In this document: positions 6,583 through 14,658 of the stretch, in pieces | How positions within the stretch are numbered: position 1 is the stretch's first letter | Layout: each line of letters begins with the position of its first letter | DNA from: Clostridiales bacterium | GTDB taxonomy: Bacteria > Bacillota > Clostridia > Christensenellales > Aristaeellaceae | Direction of reading: 5' to 3' | Length of the DNA: 19,505 nt | Assembly (NCBI GenBank): GCA_012514225.1 | Contig: JAAZAQ010000134.1 | Location: forward strand, 1 to 19,505 | Program-made: the position numbers and the translations under genes | Notes under the pieces: generated by a model | The model's input: the letters and a program-made list of their open reading frames with translations, nothing else | Databases searched by the model: none | Told to the model about the DNA's origin: nothing

Positions 6583-7573
6583 CCGCTTCGTCGGCACCGG
6601 GGGCATCGGGTCGGGCATCATCTTCCTGATGGACGACAACCGGCCCCTGAGCCGGCACGAGACGCGGCTGGCGGCGCTCAGCGACGCCAAGGACTACTGT
6701 AAGCAGCACATCATCCTGCACTACGTGTCGCGCGTCCTCTCCCCGCAATCAAGCGTCCACGCCGTGGGCGCCGTGGGGCGGGACGCCGCGGGCCGGGAGC
6801 TTCTGGCCATGATGCGGGGCGCGGGCATCGACACCGCCTTCGTGCGCGAATCCGACCTGCCCACGATGTACGCCGTATGCCTGCAGTACCCGGACTCGGC
6901 CATCTGCAACGTCACCACGGCCCAAAGCGCCAGCAGCACGGTGACCCCGGGGGACGTCGCGGCCGCGCTGGCCGCACTGGGGGAGCGGGTCGGCCAAACC
7001 ACCTGCGTCGTCGCCGCGCCAGAGGTGCCCGTTCCGGCACGCCTGGCGCTGCTGAAAGGCGCGGGGGAGCGGGGCGCGCGCCGCGCCGCCTCCTGCCTGC
7101 TGGACGAGGCGGAGGCCTTCCGCGCGGGCGGCGGCGTGGAAAACACCGACTGGCTCTTCTTAAACCAGGACGAAGCCGCCGCCTTCGTCACAGAGCCCCC
7201 CCAGGAACCGGAGCGCCTGGCGCGGGCCTGCCACGAGGCCCTGCGCGGGCGGAACCCGGGCATCGGGCTGGCCGTCACCTTCGGCAGCCGGGGCAGCTGG
7301 GTCTGCCAGGGGGACAGGGCGCGGCACGTGCCCGCGGTCGCCGTCAAGGCCGCCGCCACCGGCGGCGCGGGGGACGCCTTCCTGGCGGGCACCCTGTGCG
7401 GGATGGCGCTGGGCCTGCCCTTCATGGCGGAAACCGGCCCCCTCGCCGCCCACCTGGGCAGCCGACTGGCGGCGGAGTCCGTCACCTCCCTGGACACCAT
7501 CGCCCCGCACATCGGACGGGAGCTGGCGATGGCCGCGCTAGGGGAACTGCTTGAAAAAGGAGGTGCCGCCTGA
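6566..7573 (+). CDS. PfkB-like carbohydrate kinase
   Basis: This 335-residue protein has the C-terminal PfkB signature AATGGAGDAF (263-272) with catalytic base Asp270, and an NxxE-type metal motif NQDE (200-203). These place it in the ribokinase/PfkB family, which phosphorylates sugars or nucleosides with ATP. The N-terminal half is atypical. A strand GTGGIGSGIIF (10-20) is present, but the usual substrate-binding Asp and the GGNxxN signature near residues 30-45 are not seen; DAKDYCKQHI stands there instead. The first residue of the usual DTxGAGD motif is Ala264. The substrate therefore cannot be named. The start overlaps the upstream gene by 17 nt with only a weak GGGG ribosome site. The TGATG junction couples it to the epimerase gene. 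Confidence 0.8.
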   Translation: MAPLFDRFVGTGGIGSGIIFLMDDNRPLSRHETRLAALSDAKDYCKQHIILHYVSRVLSPQSSVHAVGAVGRDAAGRELLAMMRGAGIDTAFVRESDLPTMYAVCLQYPDSAICNVTTAQSASSTVTPGDVAAALAALGERVGQTTCVVAAPEVPVPARLALLKGAGERGARRAASCLLDEAEAFRAGGGVENTDWLFLNQDEAAAFVTEPPQEPERLARACHEALRGRNPGIGLAVTFGSRGSWVCQGDRARHVPAVAVKAAATGGAGDAFLAGTLCGMALGLPFMAETGPLAAHLGSRLAAESVTSLDTIAPHIGRELAMAALGELLEKGGAA

Positions 7574-8619
7574 TGGTCCGCGTATCCAGGACGCCCTGGG
7601 GCAGCCATCTGGGGCAGGACGTCAGCCTCTACGTCCTGCAGGGAGAGGGCCTGCGGGCGGCGGTGTCCAACTACGGCGCCCTGCTGCAGTCCCTGGTCAC
7701 GGAGGACGCGCCGGGCGGCCTTTCGGACCTTGTCCTGGGTTACGACAGCCTGAAGGAGTACCTGGAGGGCGAAAGCTTTTTCGGCGCCTCCATCGGTCCG
7801 GTCGCCGACCGGATGGCCGGGGGGAGCTGCGAAGTGGGCGGGCGGACGGTCCGCCTGCCCCGCAACGCCGGGCCGGACAGCATGCACAGCGGCCCCGGCG
7901 GCTTTCACAGCCGGCTGTGGGAGGCGGACATCCTGGAGGACGGCGTGGCCTTCACCGGCGTCTTCCCGGAGGAGCCGGACGGCTTCCCGGGCACCCTGAC
8001 CGCGCGGCTGGCCTACCGGCTGCTGCCGGGGCGCGCCCTGCGGCTGGAATACGCCGCCAGTTGCACCCGGGAGACCGCCCTGAGCTTCACCAACCACACC
8101 TACTTCAACCTCTCCGGCGCCAAGACGGACTGCCGGGGGCACATGCTTCGCCTCAACGCCGACTTCTACGCGGAAACCAATTGCGGAATCGACCCCCTGG
8201 TCACCGGCCGCTTCCTGGGCGTCGCCGGCACGCCGCTGGACTTCCGGGAAGGCGCGGTAATCGGGGACGCCGTCTCCCGGCTGGAGCACCCGGAAATCCG
8301 TTCCGCCGGCGGCGTCGACCATTTTTTCTCCGTCCGCGGCGCGGGCTTCCGGGAGATGGCTGAGCTCTTGAGCCCGAAGGACGGGCTGAGGCTGGCCTGT
8401 TTCTCGGACGCGGACGGCCTGATGGTCTACACCGGCAACTTCATCGCCCCGGGCACGCGCGGCAAGGCCGGCGCCGCCTACGGGCCGAACTTCGGCGTCT
8501 GCCTGGAGACAGGGCAGCCGCCCAACGCCGTCAACTTCCCCGCCCACCGCGCCCGCGTGGTGAAGGCGGCGGGGGAGGTCTACCAGGCGGCGACAGAATA
8601 CCGGCTGGAGCGGCTGTAG
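7573..8619 (+). CDS. galM: Aldose 1-epimerase (galactose mutarotase family)
   Basis: The 348-residue cytoplasmic protein shows the GalM landmarks in order. These are Arg80 in GPVADR, His105 in SMHSGPGGFH, catalytic acid His175 in SFTNHTYFNLSG, Asp249 in GVDHFF, and catalytic base Glu312 in CLETGQPPNAVNFP. Members interconvert alpha and beta anomers of aldoses, and length and residue order fit the family well. AAGGAGGT lies inside the end of the kinase gene and the start codon overlaps that gene's stop (TGATG). In this operon it would equilibrate anomers released by the GH4 hydrolase or imported by the ChvE system. Which sugar it prefers is not visible. A 122-nt gap without clear terminator follows. 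Confidence 0.93.
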   Translation: MVRVSRTPWGSHLGQDVSLYVLQGEGLRAAVSNYGALLQSLVTEDAPGGLSDLVLGYDSLKEYLEGESFFGASIGPVADRMAGGSCEVGGRTVRLPRNAGPDSMHSGPGGFHSRLWEADILEDGVAFTGVFPEEPDGFPGTLTARLAYRLLPGRALRLEYAASCTRETALSFTNHTYFNLSGAKTDCRGHMLRLNADFYAETNCGIDPLVTGRFLGVAGTPLDFREGAVIGDAVSRLEHPEIRSAGGVDHFFSVRGAGFREMAELLSPKDGLRLACFSDADGLMVYTGNFIAPGTRGKAGAAYGPNFGVCLETGQPPNAVNFPAHRARVVKAAGEVYQAATEYRLERL

Positions 8620-8741
8620 GTTGGCAATCCCCGATCAGCCGGCGGCTCCATCCCGCTTCCCATCCACCTGATTTCTTCGCCACCGGCCGCCCGCCCGGGC
8701 GCCGGAACGGCGTGAACAACAATTTGCAAGGAGGAAATGTC

Positions 8742-10121
8742 GTGATTCGGGCAAAGGTTGGTTTCGTGGTCTACGGCGTGCACAAGGACGGGCTGAAGGA
8801 TCCCTCGGGGGACCTGTTCATCGACGCGGGCGTCATCGAACGCTCCAAAAAGGCGCTGGAAGGCGCGGGGCTGGAGGTCGTCTCCAACGACCTCGTCGTC
8901 GCCACCAAGGAGGAGGCGAAGAAAGTCATTCTTCCCCTGGCCAAGGACGACGGCGTGGACTGCCTGGTGCTGTTCTCCGGCACCTGGGTCTGGGCCTCCA
9001 ACATGATTGCCGCCCTGCGCGAGTTCGCCAAGACCGGCAAGGGCATCGTGGTGTGGACCTACCCGGGTTCCCAGGGCTGGCGCCCCGTGGGCGGGCTGGT
9101 GCTCAAGGCCGCCCTCAAGGAAATCGGCATCCCCCACCGCTTCGTGTACGGCGCGGCGGAAGACCCCCGGGAGCTGGCCAAAATCGTCAGCTACGCACAG
9201 GCCTCCGCGGTCAAGAACCGCCTGCAGATGACCACCCTGGGCGCCTTCGGCGGCCGGGGCATGGGCCAGACCTGCGGCGTGGCCGACCCCTCCCAGTGGA
9301 TGAAGACCTTCGGCATCGACATCGATTCCCGCGACACCACCGAGCTGGTGCAGGCCGCCAAGGACATCCCGGACCAGGAGGTGGGCGAGGCCTTCGAGCT
9401 CATCGGGCGCACCTTCGTGGAGAAGCCGGAGCGCAACGCCATGACGGAGCGCTCGGTGCGGCTGTACCTGGCGCTGAAGAAGCTCGTCGGGAAGCACGGT
9501 TTCAGCTACTACACCATCCAGTCCTTCCCCGGCCTGGCGGACGACTACACCGCCACCTGCTTCGCCCAGTCCATGATGCTCGACGCCGGGGTGCCCACCT
9601 CGACGCTGTCGGACTTCAACACCGTCCTCACCAGCATCCTCATCACCTACCTGAGCCCCGAGCCCACCTACTACGGCGACCTGCAGTGCCTGGACAAGGA
9701 AGCCCGGGAAATCAAGATCATCGGCGACGGCGCCGTCCCGCCCTCCCTGGCCAACCGCCACGGCGCGCGCTTCGCCCAGCACGGCATCGCCACGGAGGGC
9801 GCCGCCGGCGGCCTGTCCGTGAGCCTGGTGTGCAAGGCCGGGGAAGGGGTTCTGGGCCGCGTCAGCCGCCAGGACGGCAAGTTCCGCCTGGTCGTCGCGC
9901 GCTGCACGGTGTTCGAGCCGGGCGACGGCGAAATCGAGGCCCGCCGCCAGGAATGCGGCATCCCCTTCTGGCCCCACGCCTTCCTGAAGGTGCACTGCGA
10001 CGTGGACCAGCTGATGGAAAACTGGGACAACGAGTACGGCTGCCTGGGTTACGGCGCCCACCTCTACGACCAGCTTGTCGACTTCGCCCGCCTGACGGGC
10101 ATGGAGGTCGTCGCGCTGTAA
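8742..10121 (+). CDS. L-fucose/L-arabinose isomerase-like protein with altered metal site
   Basis: This 459-residue protein belongs by general sequence to the FucI-like group (two N-terminal Rossmann-like regions, VDCLVLFSGTWVWA at 72-85, GAFGGRGMG at 167-175, a C-terminal domain with FWPHAFLKV). FucI/AraA enzymes interconvert aldoses and ketoses using Mn2+ held by Glu, Asp and His. By eye, the Glu in the usual CExD motif falls on Leu289 (TSTLSDFN), the second ligand is kept as Asp313 (YYGDLQ, 24 residues on, as in FucI), and the C-terminal NH motif reads NEY with Glu431. Activity as a classical isomerase is uncertain. GTG 8742 is preferred over the upstream in-frame GTG 8712 because AAGGAGG lies seven bases before it. 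Confidence 0.75.
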   Translation: MIRAKVGFVVYGVHKDGLKDPSGDLFIDAGVIERSKKALEGAGLEVVSNDLVVATKEEAKKVILPLAKDDGVDCLVLFSGTWVWASNMIAALREFAKTGKGIVVWTYPGSQGWRPVGGLVLKAALKEIGIPHRFVYGAAEDPRELAKIVSYAQASAVKNRLQMTTLGAFGGRGMGQTCGVADPSQWMKTFGIDIDSRDTTELVQAAKDIPDQEVGEAFELIGRTFVEKPERNAMTERSVRLYLALKKLVGKHGFSYYTIQSFPGLADDYTATCFAQSMMLDAGVPTSTLSDFNTVLTSILITYLSPEPTYYGDLQCLDKEAREIKIIGDGAVPPSLANRHGARFAQHGIATEGAAGGLSVSLVCKAGEGVLGRVSRQDGKFRLVVARCTVFEPGDGEIEARRQECGIPFWPHAFLKVHCDVDQLMENWDNEYGCLGYGAHLYDQLVDFARLTGMEVVAL

Positions 10122-10190
10122 GCGCCGCGCCTTTGGGCGCACTTCCCTTTCCATCGAACCGCCGGCACAGCCGGACCAAAGGAGCGAGGC

Positions 10191-11519
10191 ATGGCAAAGA
10201 AAATCACCTTCATCGGCGCGGGCTCGCTGGAGTTCACCCGCGGCCTGGTCACGGACATCATGACCTTCCCGGCCTTCCGGGACGCACACATCTGCCTGAT
10301 GGACATCAACCCCAAGCGCCTGGACTACGCCCGCCAGGGCGTGGAGTCCATCTTCAAGGCCGGCAACTACCCGGCGACGGTCTCCGCCACCGCCGACCTG
10401 AAAACCGCGCTGGAAGGCGCCGACGGCGTGCTCATCACCGTGCTGCAGGGCGGGGTGGACGTGTGGCGCCACGACATCGAAATCCCCGAGCGTTTCGGCG
10501 TGGATATCTGCGTGGGCGACACCCGCGGCCCCTCGGGCATCTTCCGCTTCCTGCGCACCGCGCCGGTCCTCCTGGACATCTGCCGGATGGTGGAAAAGGT
10601 GTGCCCGGAGGCCATCGTGCTCAACTACACCAACCCCATGGCCATGCTGGTACGCGTCCTGCAGAGCGAGACCAAGGCGAAGGTGACGGGCCTTTGCCAC
10701 AGCGTCCAGGGCACCGCGGAGCTGCTGGCCGGCTTCATCGGGGCGCCGCTTGAGGAAATCACCTACACCTGCGCGGGCATCAACCACCAGGCCTACTTCC
10801 TGGAATACAAGTGGAACGGGAAGGACGCCTATCCCCTGTTGCGCGAGGCGATGAAAAAGCCAGAGGTGGCCAACGCCGAGCCGGTGCGCAACGAGCTGTT
10901 CAAGGCCTTCGGCTACTATTGCACCGAGTCCTCCGGACACAACTCCGAATACCTCTACTGGTTCCGCAAGCGCCCCGATCTCATCGAGAAATACTGCACC
11001 CACGGCACCGAGTGGAACCCGGGCGAGCACGCCTACCTGCTGAAGGAGTACCTGGGCCGCGAGCACACCTGGGAGGACGAGTTCAAGCAGTGGCTGAACG
11101 ACCCGAACAAGGACCTCTCCCGCGGCGGGGAATATGCCTCCAACATCTTCAACGCCCTCTTCGGCGACCACACGCCCTTCCTCTTCAACGGCAACCTGCG
11201 CAACTTCGGCCTAGTGGACAACCTGCCCGAAGGCGCCTGCGTGGAGGTGCCCGTCATCGCTTCCCGCGCGGGCATCCAGCCCATCCATGTGGACCCGCTG
11301 CCCGACCACATCGCCATCCTGGTCAACACTCTCTCCCGCTGCGAGGAGCTGGCGGTCAAGGGCTTCCTGGCCGGCGACCCGGAGATGATCTACCACGCCA
11401 TCTGCTTTGACCCCCTGACGGCCAGCGTGCTGAGCCTGCAGGAAATCCGCGACATGACCAACGAAATGTTCGAAAGGAACAAGAACTATCTGCAGTATTT
11501 TAAATCCCTGAGGGTTTAA
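10191..11519 (+). CDS. melA: Glycoside hydrolase family 4, alpha-galactosidase (MelA) like
   Basis: The 442-residue enzyme is clearly GH4. It has an N-terminal Rossmann NAD site (ITFIGAGS, 5-12), LNYTNPMAM (144-152), CHSVQGTAE (169-177) and CAGINHQAY (194-202). GH4 enzymes cleave glycosides by a redox-assisted elimination using NAD+ and Mn2+; Cys169 and His199 are the expected metal ligands. The CHSV version of the motif marks alpha-galactosidases such as E. coli MelA, as opposed to CHEV (alpha-glucosidases) or CHGF (galacturonidases/glucuronidases). Further stretches ([17 protein letters not shown]-like residues, [13 protein letters not shown]) also resemble MelA. AAAGGAG precedes ATG 10191. 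It probably hydrolyses an alpha-galactoside or related glycoside imported by the CUT1 system just downstream. Reducing conditions and Mn2+ would be expected. Confidence 0.9.
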   Translation: MAKKITFIGAGSLEFTRGLVTDIMTFPAFRDAHICLMDINPKRLDYARQGVESIFKAGNYPATVSATADLKTALEGADGVLITVLQGGVDVWRHDIEIPERFGVDICVGDTRGPSGIFRFLRTAPVLLDICRMVEKVCPEAIVLNYTNPMAMLVRVLQSETKAKVTGLCHSVQGTAELLAGFIGAPLEEITYTCAGINHQAYFLEYKWNGKDAYPLLREAMKKPEVANAEPVRNELFKAFGYYCTESSGHNSEYLYWFRKRPDLIEKYCTHGTEWNPGEHAYLLKEYLGREHTWEDEFKQWLNDPNKDLSRGGEYASNIFNALFGDHTPFLFNGNLRNFGLVDNLPEGACVEVPVIASRAGIQPIHVDPLPDHIAILVNTLSRCEELAVKGFLAGDPEMIYHAICFDPLTASVLSLQEIRDMTNEMFERNKNYLQYFKSLRV

Positions 11520-11520
11520 A
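11499..11520 (+). other. Hairpin spanning the GH4 stop codon
   Basis: TTTAAA-t-CCC (11499-11508) pairs with GGG-TTTAAA (11512-11520) around a TGA loop, overlapping the TAA stop of the GH4 gene. A run of A follows on the plus strand, so it is not a plus-strand terminator. It may be an mRNA processing or stability element ahead of the binding-protein gene. Confidence 0.4.
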
Positions 11521-11541
11521 AAAAAACAGGAGGATTTCGCA

Positions 11542-12819
11542 ATGAACAGACGTTTCCTGGCCCTGCTCCTCGTTCTGGCGCTGCTGCTGCCCGCGCTTGC
11601 CGCCCCCGCGCTCGCCCAGGAGAAAATCGTGCTGAAATACTGGGCGCACCAGAACGAAGGCTGGAACAAGTCCCACAACGACATCGTCGCCCGCTTCAAC
11701 GCCTCCCAGGACCGCATCGAGGTGAAGACGGAGTTCTTCCCCTACGACGACTTCCAGGCCAAGACCCAGACCTCCCTCATCGCCAAGGAAGGCGGCGCGG
11801 ACATCTACGAAATCTGGGGCGGCTGGGCCGCCGACTTCGCGCCCACCGGCGCGCTGGCCGAAGTTTCCCCGGAGCTGGCCAAACAGATCGAGGAAGACTA
11901 CATGGCGCCCACCTACGGCACCTTCACCTGGGAAGGCAAGTACTACGGCGTCCCGCTGGAGTTCAACATCGAGTCCGGCGGCCTGCTGGTCTCCAAGACC
12001 CTCTTTGAGCAATACGGCGAGGCCTACCCCACCACCTGGGACGACATGATCCGCATCGCCCAGGCGCACTCCGAGTCCGACGGCGCCCTGATGAACATGA
12101 AGGGCTTCGACTTCGTCACCTGGGACAACGTGATGTACACCTGGATTTCCATGATCCTGTCCTCCGGCGGCAGCTACCTGCGCGAGGACGGCACCCTGAA
12201 CCTGACCTCCCCCGAGGCCGTGAAGGCGATGGAGGACCTGGTCAGCTACGTGAAGACCACGCCCATCACCAACGTCGACCCCCTGGTGGGCGGCGGCGAC
12301 AACGAAGGCCATTACAACCTAGCCGAAGGCCGCGGCCTGATGGTCGCCCGCGGCCCCTGGGTGCTCTCCGAGCTGAGCGAAATCTACGGCCTGCAGCTGG
12401 GCACGGACATCGACTACATCCCCATGCCCTGGTACGGCGACAAGGTGGCCTTCGCGGCCGAGACCGGCTGGGGCCTCGCCGTGTCCTCCGCCAGCCCCAA
12501 CCAGGAGGCGGCCTGGGAGTTCATCGCCTTCATGACGCAGGAAGAGAACATCATCCCCCACCTCATCGCCTGCGGCATGTTGCCAGCGCGCAAGTCCCTG
12601 CTGGACAACGAGGCCTACCTGGCCGCCATGCCCCACGTGAAGCCCCTCATCGACATCCTGCCCGAGGGCCAGTACCTGGGTTACTTCAACACCGACGTGT
12701 TCAAGGAGAACATCAACAACACCTTCATCGAGCTGACCACCACGGACACCTACGCCACCGTGGCCGACGCCCTGGCGGCGCTGGAGAAGAAGCTCAACGC
12801 CGACCTCTTCGGCAAATAA
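11542..12819 (+). CDS. Extracellular sugar-binding protein, family 1 (CUT1 ABC transporter)
   Basis: This 425-residue protein begins with a signal peptide (MNRRF, leucine-rich core, cleavage likely after ALA25) and continues as a bacterial extracellular solute-binding protein of the MalE/UgpB/MsmE class (LKYWAHQNEGWN, ADIYEIWGGW, YYGVPLEFN, AAETGWGLAVSSAS). Such proteins bind di- or oligosaccharides and feed a pair of MalF/MalG-type permeases, here encoded next. Like the ChvE-type protein, it has no lipobox cysteine. CAGGAGG lies eight bases before ATG 11542. A large GC hairpin follows the gene, a common arrangement that keeps binding protein in excess. The GH4 gene just upstream suggests an alpha-galactoside or similar oligosaccharide as ligand (inference). 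Confidence 0.92.
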   Translation: MNRRFLALLLVLALLLPALAAPALAQEKIVLKYWAHQNEGWNKSHNDIVARFNASQDRIEVKTEFFPYDDFQAKTQTSLIAKEGGADIYEIWGGWAADFAPTGALAEVSPELAKQIEEDYMAPTYGTFTWEGKYYGVPLEFNIESGGLLVSKTLFEQYGEAYPTTWDDMIRIAQAHSESDGALMNMKGFDFVTWDNVMYTWISMILSSGGSYLREDGTLNLTSPEAVKAMEDLVSYVKTTPITNVDPLVGGGDNEGHYNLAEGRGLMVARGPWVLSELSEIYGLQLGTDIDYIPMPWYGDKVAFAAETGWGLAVSSASPNQEAAWEFIAFMTQEENIIPHLIACGMLPARKSLLDNEAYLAAMPHVKPLIDILPEGQYLGYFNTDVFKENINNTFIELTTTDTYATVADALAALEKKLNADLFGK

Positions 12820-12827
12820 CCCGACGG

Positions 12828-12855
12828 CCGCCGGGCGGCTGGGCCCGCCCGGCGG
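12828..12855 (+). other. GC stem-loop after the second binding-protein gene
   Basis: CCGCCGGGCGG (12828-12838) and CCGCCCGGCGG (12845-12855) form an 11-bp perfect stem with loop CTGGGC, followed by TATTTCC. It may attenuate read-through or stabilise the upstream mRNA. A second weaker pairing, CCCCGG (12865-12870) with CCGGGG (12887-12892), would touch the ribosome binding site of the permease gene. Confidence 0.6.
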
Positions 12856-12904
12856 TATTTCCGGCCCCGGGCCCCCGCCCGTCCGGCCGGGGAAGGACGC
12901 GCTG

Positions 12905-13780
12905 ATGAAAAACAACCGCTTCGTCGCGGCGGTGCTGGTGCCGGTGTTCCTGCTGATGCTGGCCTTCCTGTTCCTGCCGCTGCTGCTGGGGCTGGGCATC
13001 TCCTTTTTCGACTACAACCCCCTGCGCAGCGCCAACACTTTCATCGGCCTGGACAACTACCTCAAGCTGGCGCGCGACCCGGTGTTCCTGAAGGTGCTCA
13101 CCAACACGCTGTGGTTCGTGTTCGTCACCGTCGCCCTCAACATCGTCTTCACCCTGCTGCTGTCCCTGCTGGTCTCTAGCCTTCCCTCCAATAAGCTCCG
13201 CAGCTTCTTCCGCATGCTGTTTTTCCTGCCCTGCATCGCGCCCATGGTCGGCTCCACCGCGGTGTGGGGCAGCCGCATCTTCCACCTGCGTACCGGGGTG
13301 CTCAACAACCTCATCACCAGCCTGGGCGGCAAGCCCGTCAATTTCCTGGGCGACGCGCAGGTGGTCATGTGGGCGCTCATCCTTTTCACCCTCTGGGTGG
13401 ACTTCGGCTACAACACCGTGCTGTTCTCCGCCGGCCTGGACGCCATCCCCGTCACCTTCCAGGACGCGGCCAAAATCGACGGCGCCAACGCCCGGCAGCG
13501 CTTTTTCCACATCACCCTGCCGCTGCTTGAGCGCACGTTCGTGTTCGTGCTCATCATGACGCTGATTTCCCATTTTCAGATGTTCGTGCAGTTCCAGACC
13601 CTGGCCAACCGCGGCGGGCCCAACTACGCCTCCACGGTGCTGACGCTGTACGTATACAACCTGGGTTTCATCAACAAGGACATGGGCTACGCCTCCACCA
13701 TCGCCCTGGTGCTCTTCGCCATCATCATGGTGGTGACGCTCGTCCAGCGGCGGTTCATGAAGACGGACTGGGAGTATTGA
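12905..13780 (+). CDS. CUT1 sugar ABC transporter permease, MalF/UgpA type
   Basis: The 291-residue protein has about six hydrophobic segments, the first at residues 7-32. It carries the EAA loop of binding-protein-dependent permeases in the form DAAKIDGANARQRFFHITLP (residues 187-206), the docking site for the ATPase. It is one half of the membrane channel paired with the next gene. The start ATG 12905 has GGGGAAGGA upstream. The following permease starts three bases after its stop. No ATPase gene is present with this transporter, so it must borrow one, as MsmX/MsmK-dependent systems do in Bacillota. The tandem ATPase at 2936-4483 is of the wrong class for this partner. Confidence 0.93.
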   Translation: MKNNRFVAAVLVPVFLLMLAFLFLPLLLGLGISFFDYNPLRSANTFIGLDNYLKLARDPVFLKVLTNTLWFVFVTVALNIVFTLLLSLLVSSLPSNKLRSFFRMLFFLPCIAPMVGSTAVWGSRIFHLRTGVLNNLITSLGGKPVNFLGDAQVVMWALILFTLWVDFGYNTVLFSAGLDAIPVTFQDAAKIDGANARQRFFHITLPLLERTFVFVLIMTLISHFQMFVQFQTLANRGGPNYASTVLTLYVYNLGFINKDMGYASTIALVLFAIIMVVTLVQRRFMKTDWEY

Positions 13781-13783
13781 GCG

Positions 13784-14626
13784 ATGATGAAACAAATGAG
13801 GATCAAGCCCCGCTTCTCCCCGGCCCATTGGCTGGCAGCCATGCTGCTGGCCGTCGTCGCCGCGCTGGTGGTCACGCCCTACCTGCTCATGCTGCTGTCC
13901 TCCTTCCGGACGACGGCGGAGATGATGCGCAACCCCGGCGTGGTTCTGCCCATTGAGTGGACGCTGTCGGGCTATATCAAGGTGTTCCAGCGGGCGCCCA
14001 TCCTGCGGTGGTTCCTCAACTCCCTGACCATCACCGGCTCGGTCACCCTGGCGGTGCTGTTCACCAGCACCATCACCGGCTTCGTCTTCGCCAAGTACCG
14101 CTTCCCTTTCAAGGAAGCGCTGTTCATGCTGCTGCTGGCGACGATGATGATTCCCTCCCAGGTGACCCTGATCCCCTCCTTCCTTATCGTCAACGCGCTG
14201 GGCCTGTACAACCGCCTCTGGGCGCTGATCGTCCCCGGCCTGGTCAGCGTGTTCGGCATCTTCCTGGCGCGCCAGTTCATCTCCGAGGTGCCCGACAGCC
14301 TGTGCGAGGCCGCCCTCATCGACGGATGCAGCAGCCCGGGGCTGTACTTCCGCGTCATCCTGCCCCAAATCCGCCCCGCCATCAGCGCCCTGGCCATCTT
14401 CACCTTCCTGGGCACCTGGAATGACTACCTGGGGCCACTGATCATGCTCAGCGAGGTGGAGCGCATGACCCTGCCCCTGGCGCTGACCTTCTTCAACACC
14501 AACCACCACATGGACCTGGGCGCCACCATGTCCGCTGCCACCCTGGTGATGCTGCCGGTCATCGTGGTCTTCCTGCTGTTCCAGAAGCAGTTCATCAAGG
14601 GCGTTTCCATCACGGGCATGAAGTAA
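13784..14626 (+). CDS. CUT1 sugar ABC transporter permease, MalG/UgpE type
   Basis: This 280-residue integral membrane protein has about six hydrophobic segments and the EAA motif EAALIDGCSSPGLYFRVILP (175-194). MalG-type features include the MIPSQVTLIP region (122-131) and the C-terminal FIKGVSITGMK tail, typical of carbohydrate permeases of this half. It pairs with the permease encoded three bases upstream. ATG 13784 and ATG 13787 are both possible starts; the ribosome site is weak (GGGAG within the end of the previous gene), consistent with translational coupling. The amidohydrolase gene starts 32 nt after its stop. Confidence 0.93.
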   Translation: MMKQMRIKPRFSPAHWLAAMLLAVVAALVVTPYLLMLLSSFRTTAEMMRNPGVVLPIEWTLSGYIKVFQRAPILRWFLNSLTITGSVTLAVLFTSTITGFVFAKYRFPFKEALFMLLLATMMIPSQVTLIPSFLIVNALGLYNRLWALIVPGLVSVFGIFLARQFISEVPDSLCEAALIDGCSSPGLYFRVILPQIRPAISALAIFTFLGTWNDYLGPLIMLSEVERMTLPLALTFFNTNHHMDLGATMSAATLVMLPVIVVFLLFQKQFIKGVSITGMK

Positions 14627-14658
14627 GGCGCCCCTTGCCGTCAAACGGAGGTCGGCCT

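Noticed and set aside
4375..6690. 771-codon minus-strand open frame opposite the permease and NagB-like genes
   Set aside because: Antisense shadow: repetitive H/Q/D/G-rich translation, no ribosome site, spans several well-supported plus-strand genes.
6721..8547. 608-codon minus-strand open frame opposite the kinase and epimerase genes
   Set aside because: Shadow frame without motifs; the epimerase and PfkB motifs lie on the plus strand.
8620..8741. Possible internal promoter or terminator in the 122-nt gap before the FucI-like gene
   Set aside because: TTGGCA is present near 8620 but no -10 at proper spacing, and the GC-rich self-complementary stretches have no T-run.
8580..11171. Very long minus-strand open frame (863 codons) opposite the FucI-like and GH4 genes
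   Set aside because: It mirrors the real plus-strand genes in GC-rich DNA, its product is low-complexity (G, V, A, D, H, Q rich) with no family motifs, and the plus-strand genes have clear catalytic motifs and ribosome sites.
12794..14644. 616-codon minus-strand open frame opposite the CUT1 permeases
   Set aside because: Its translation is rich in H, Q, G, D and E as expected for the complement of membrane-protein codons; the plus strand encodes two permeases with EAA motifs.
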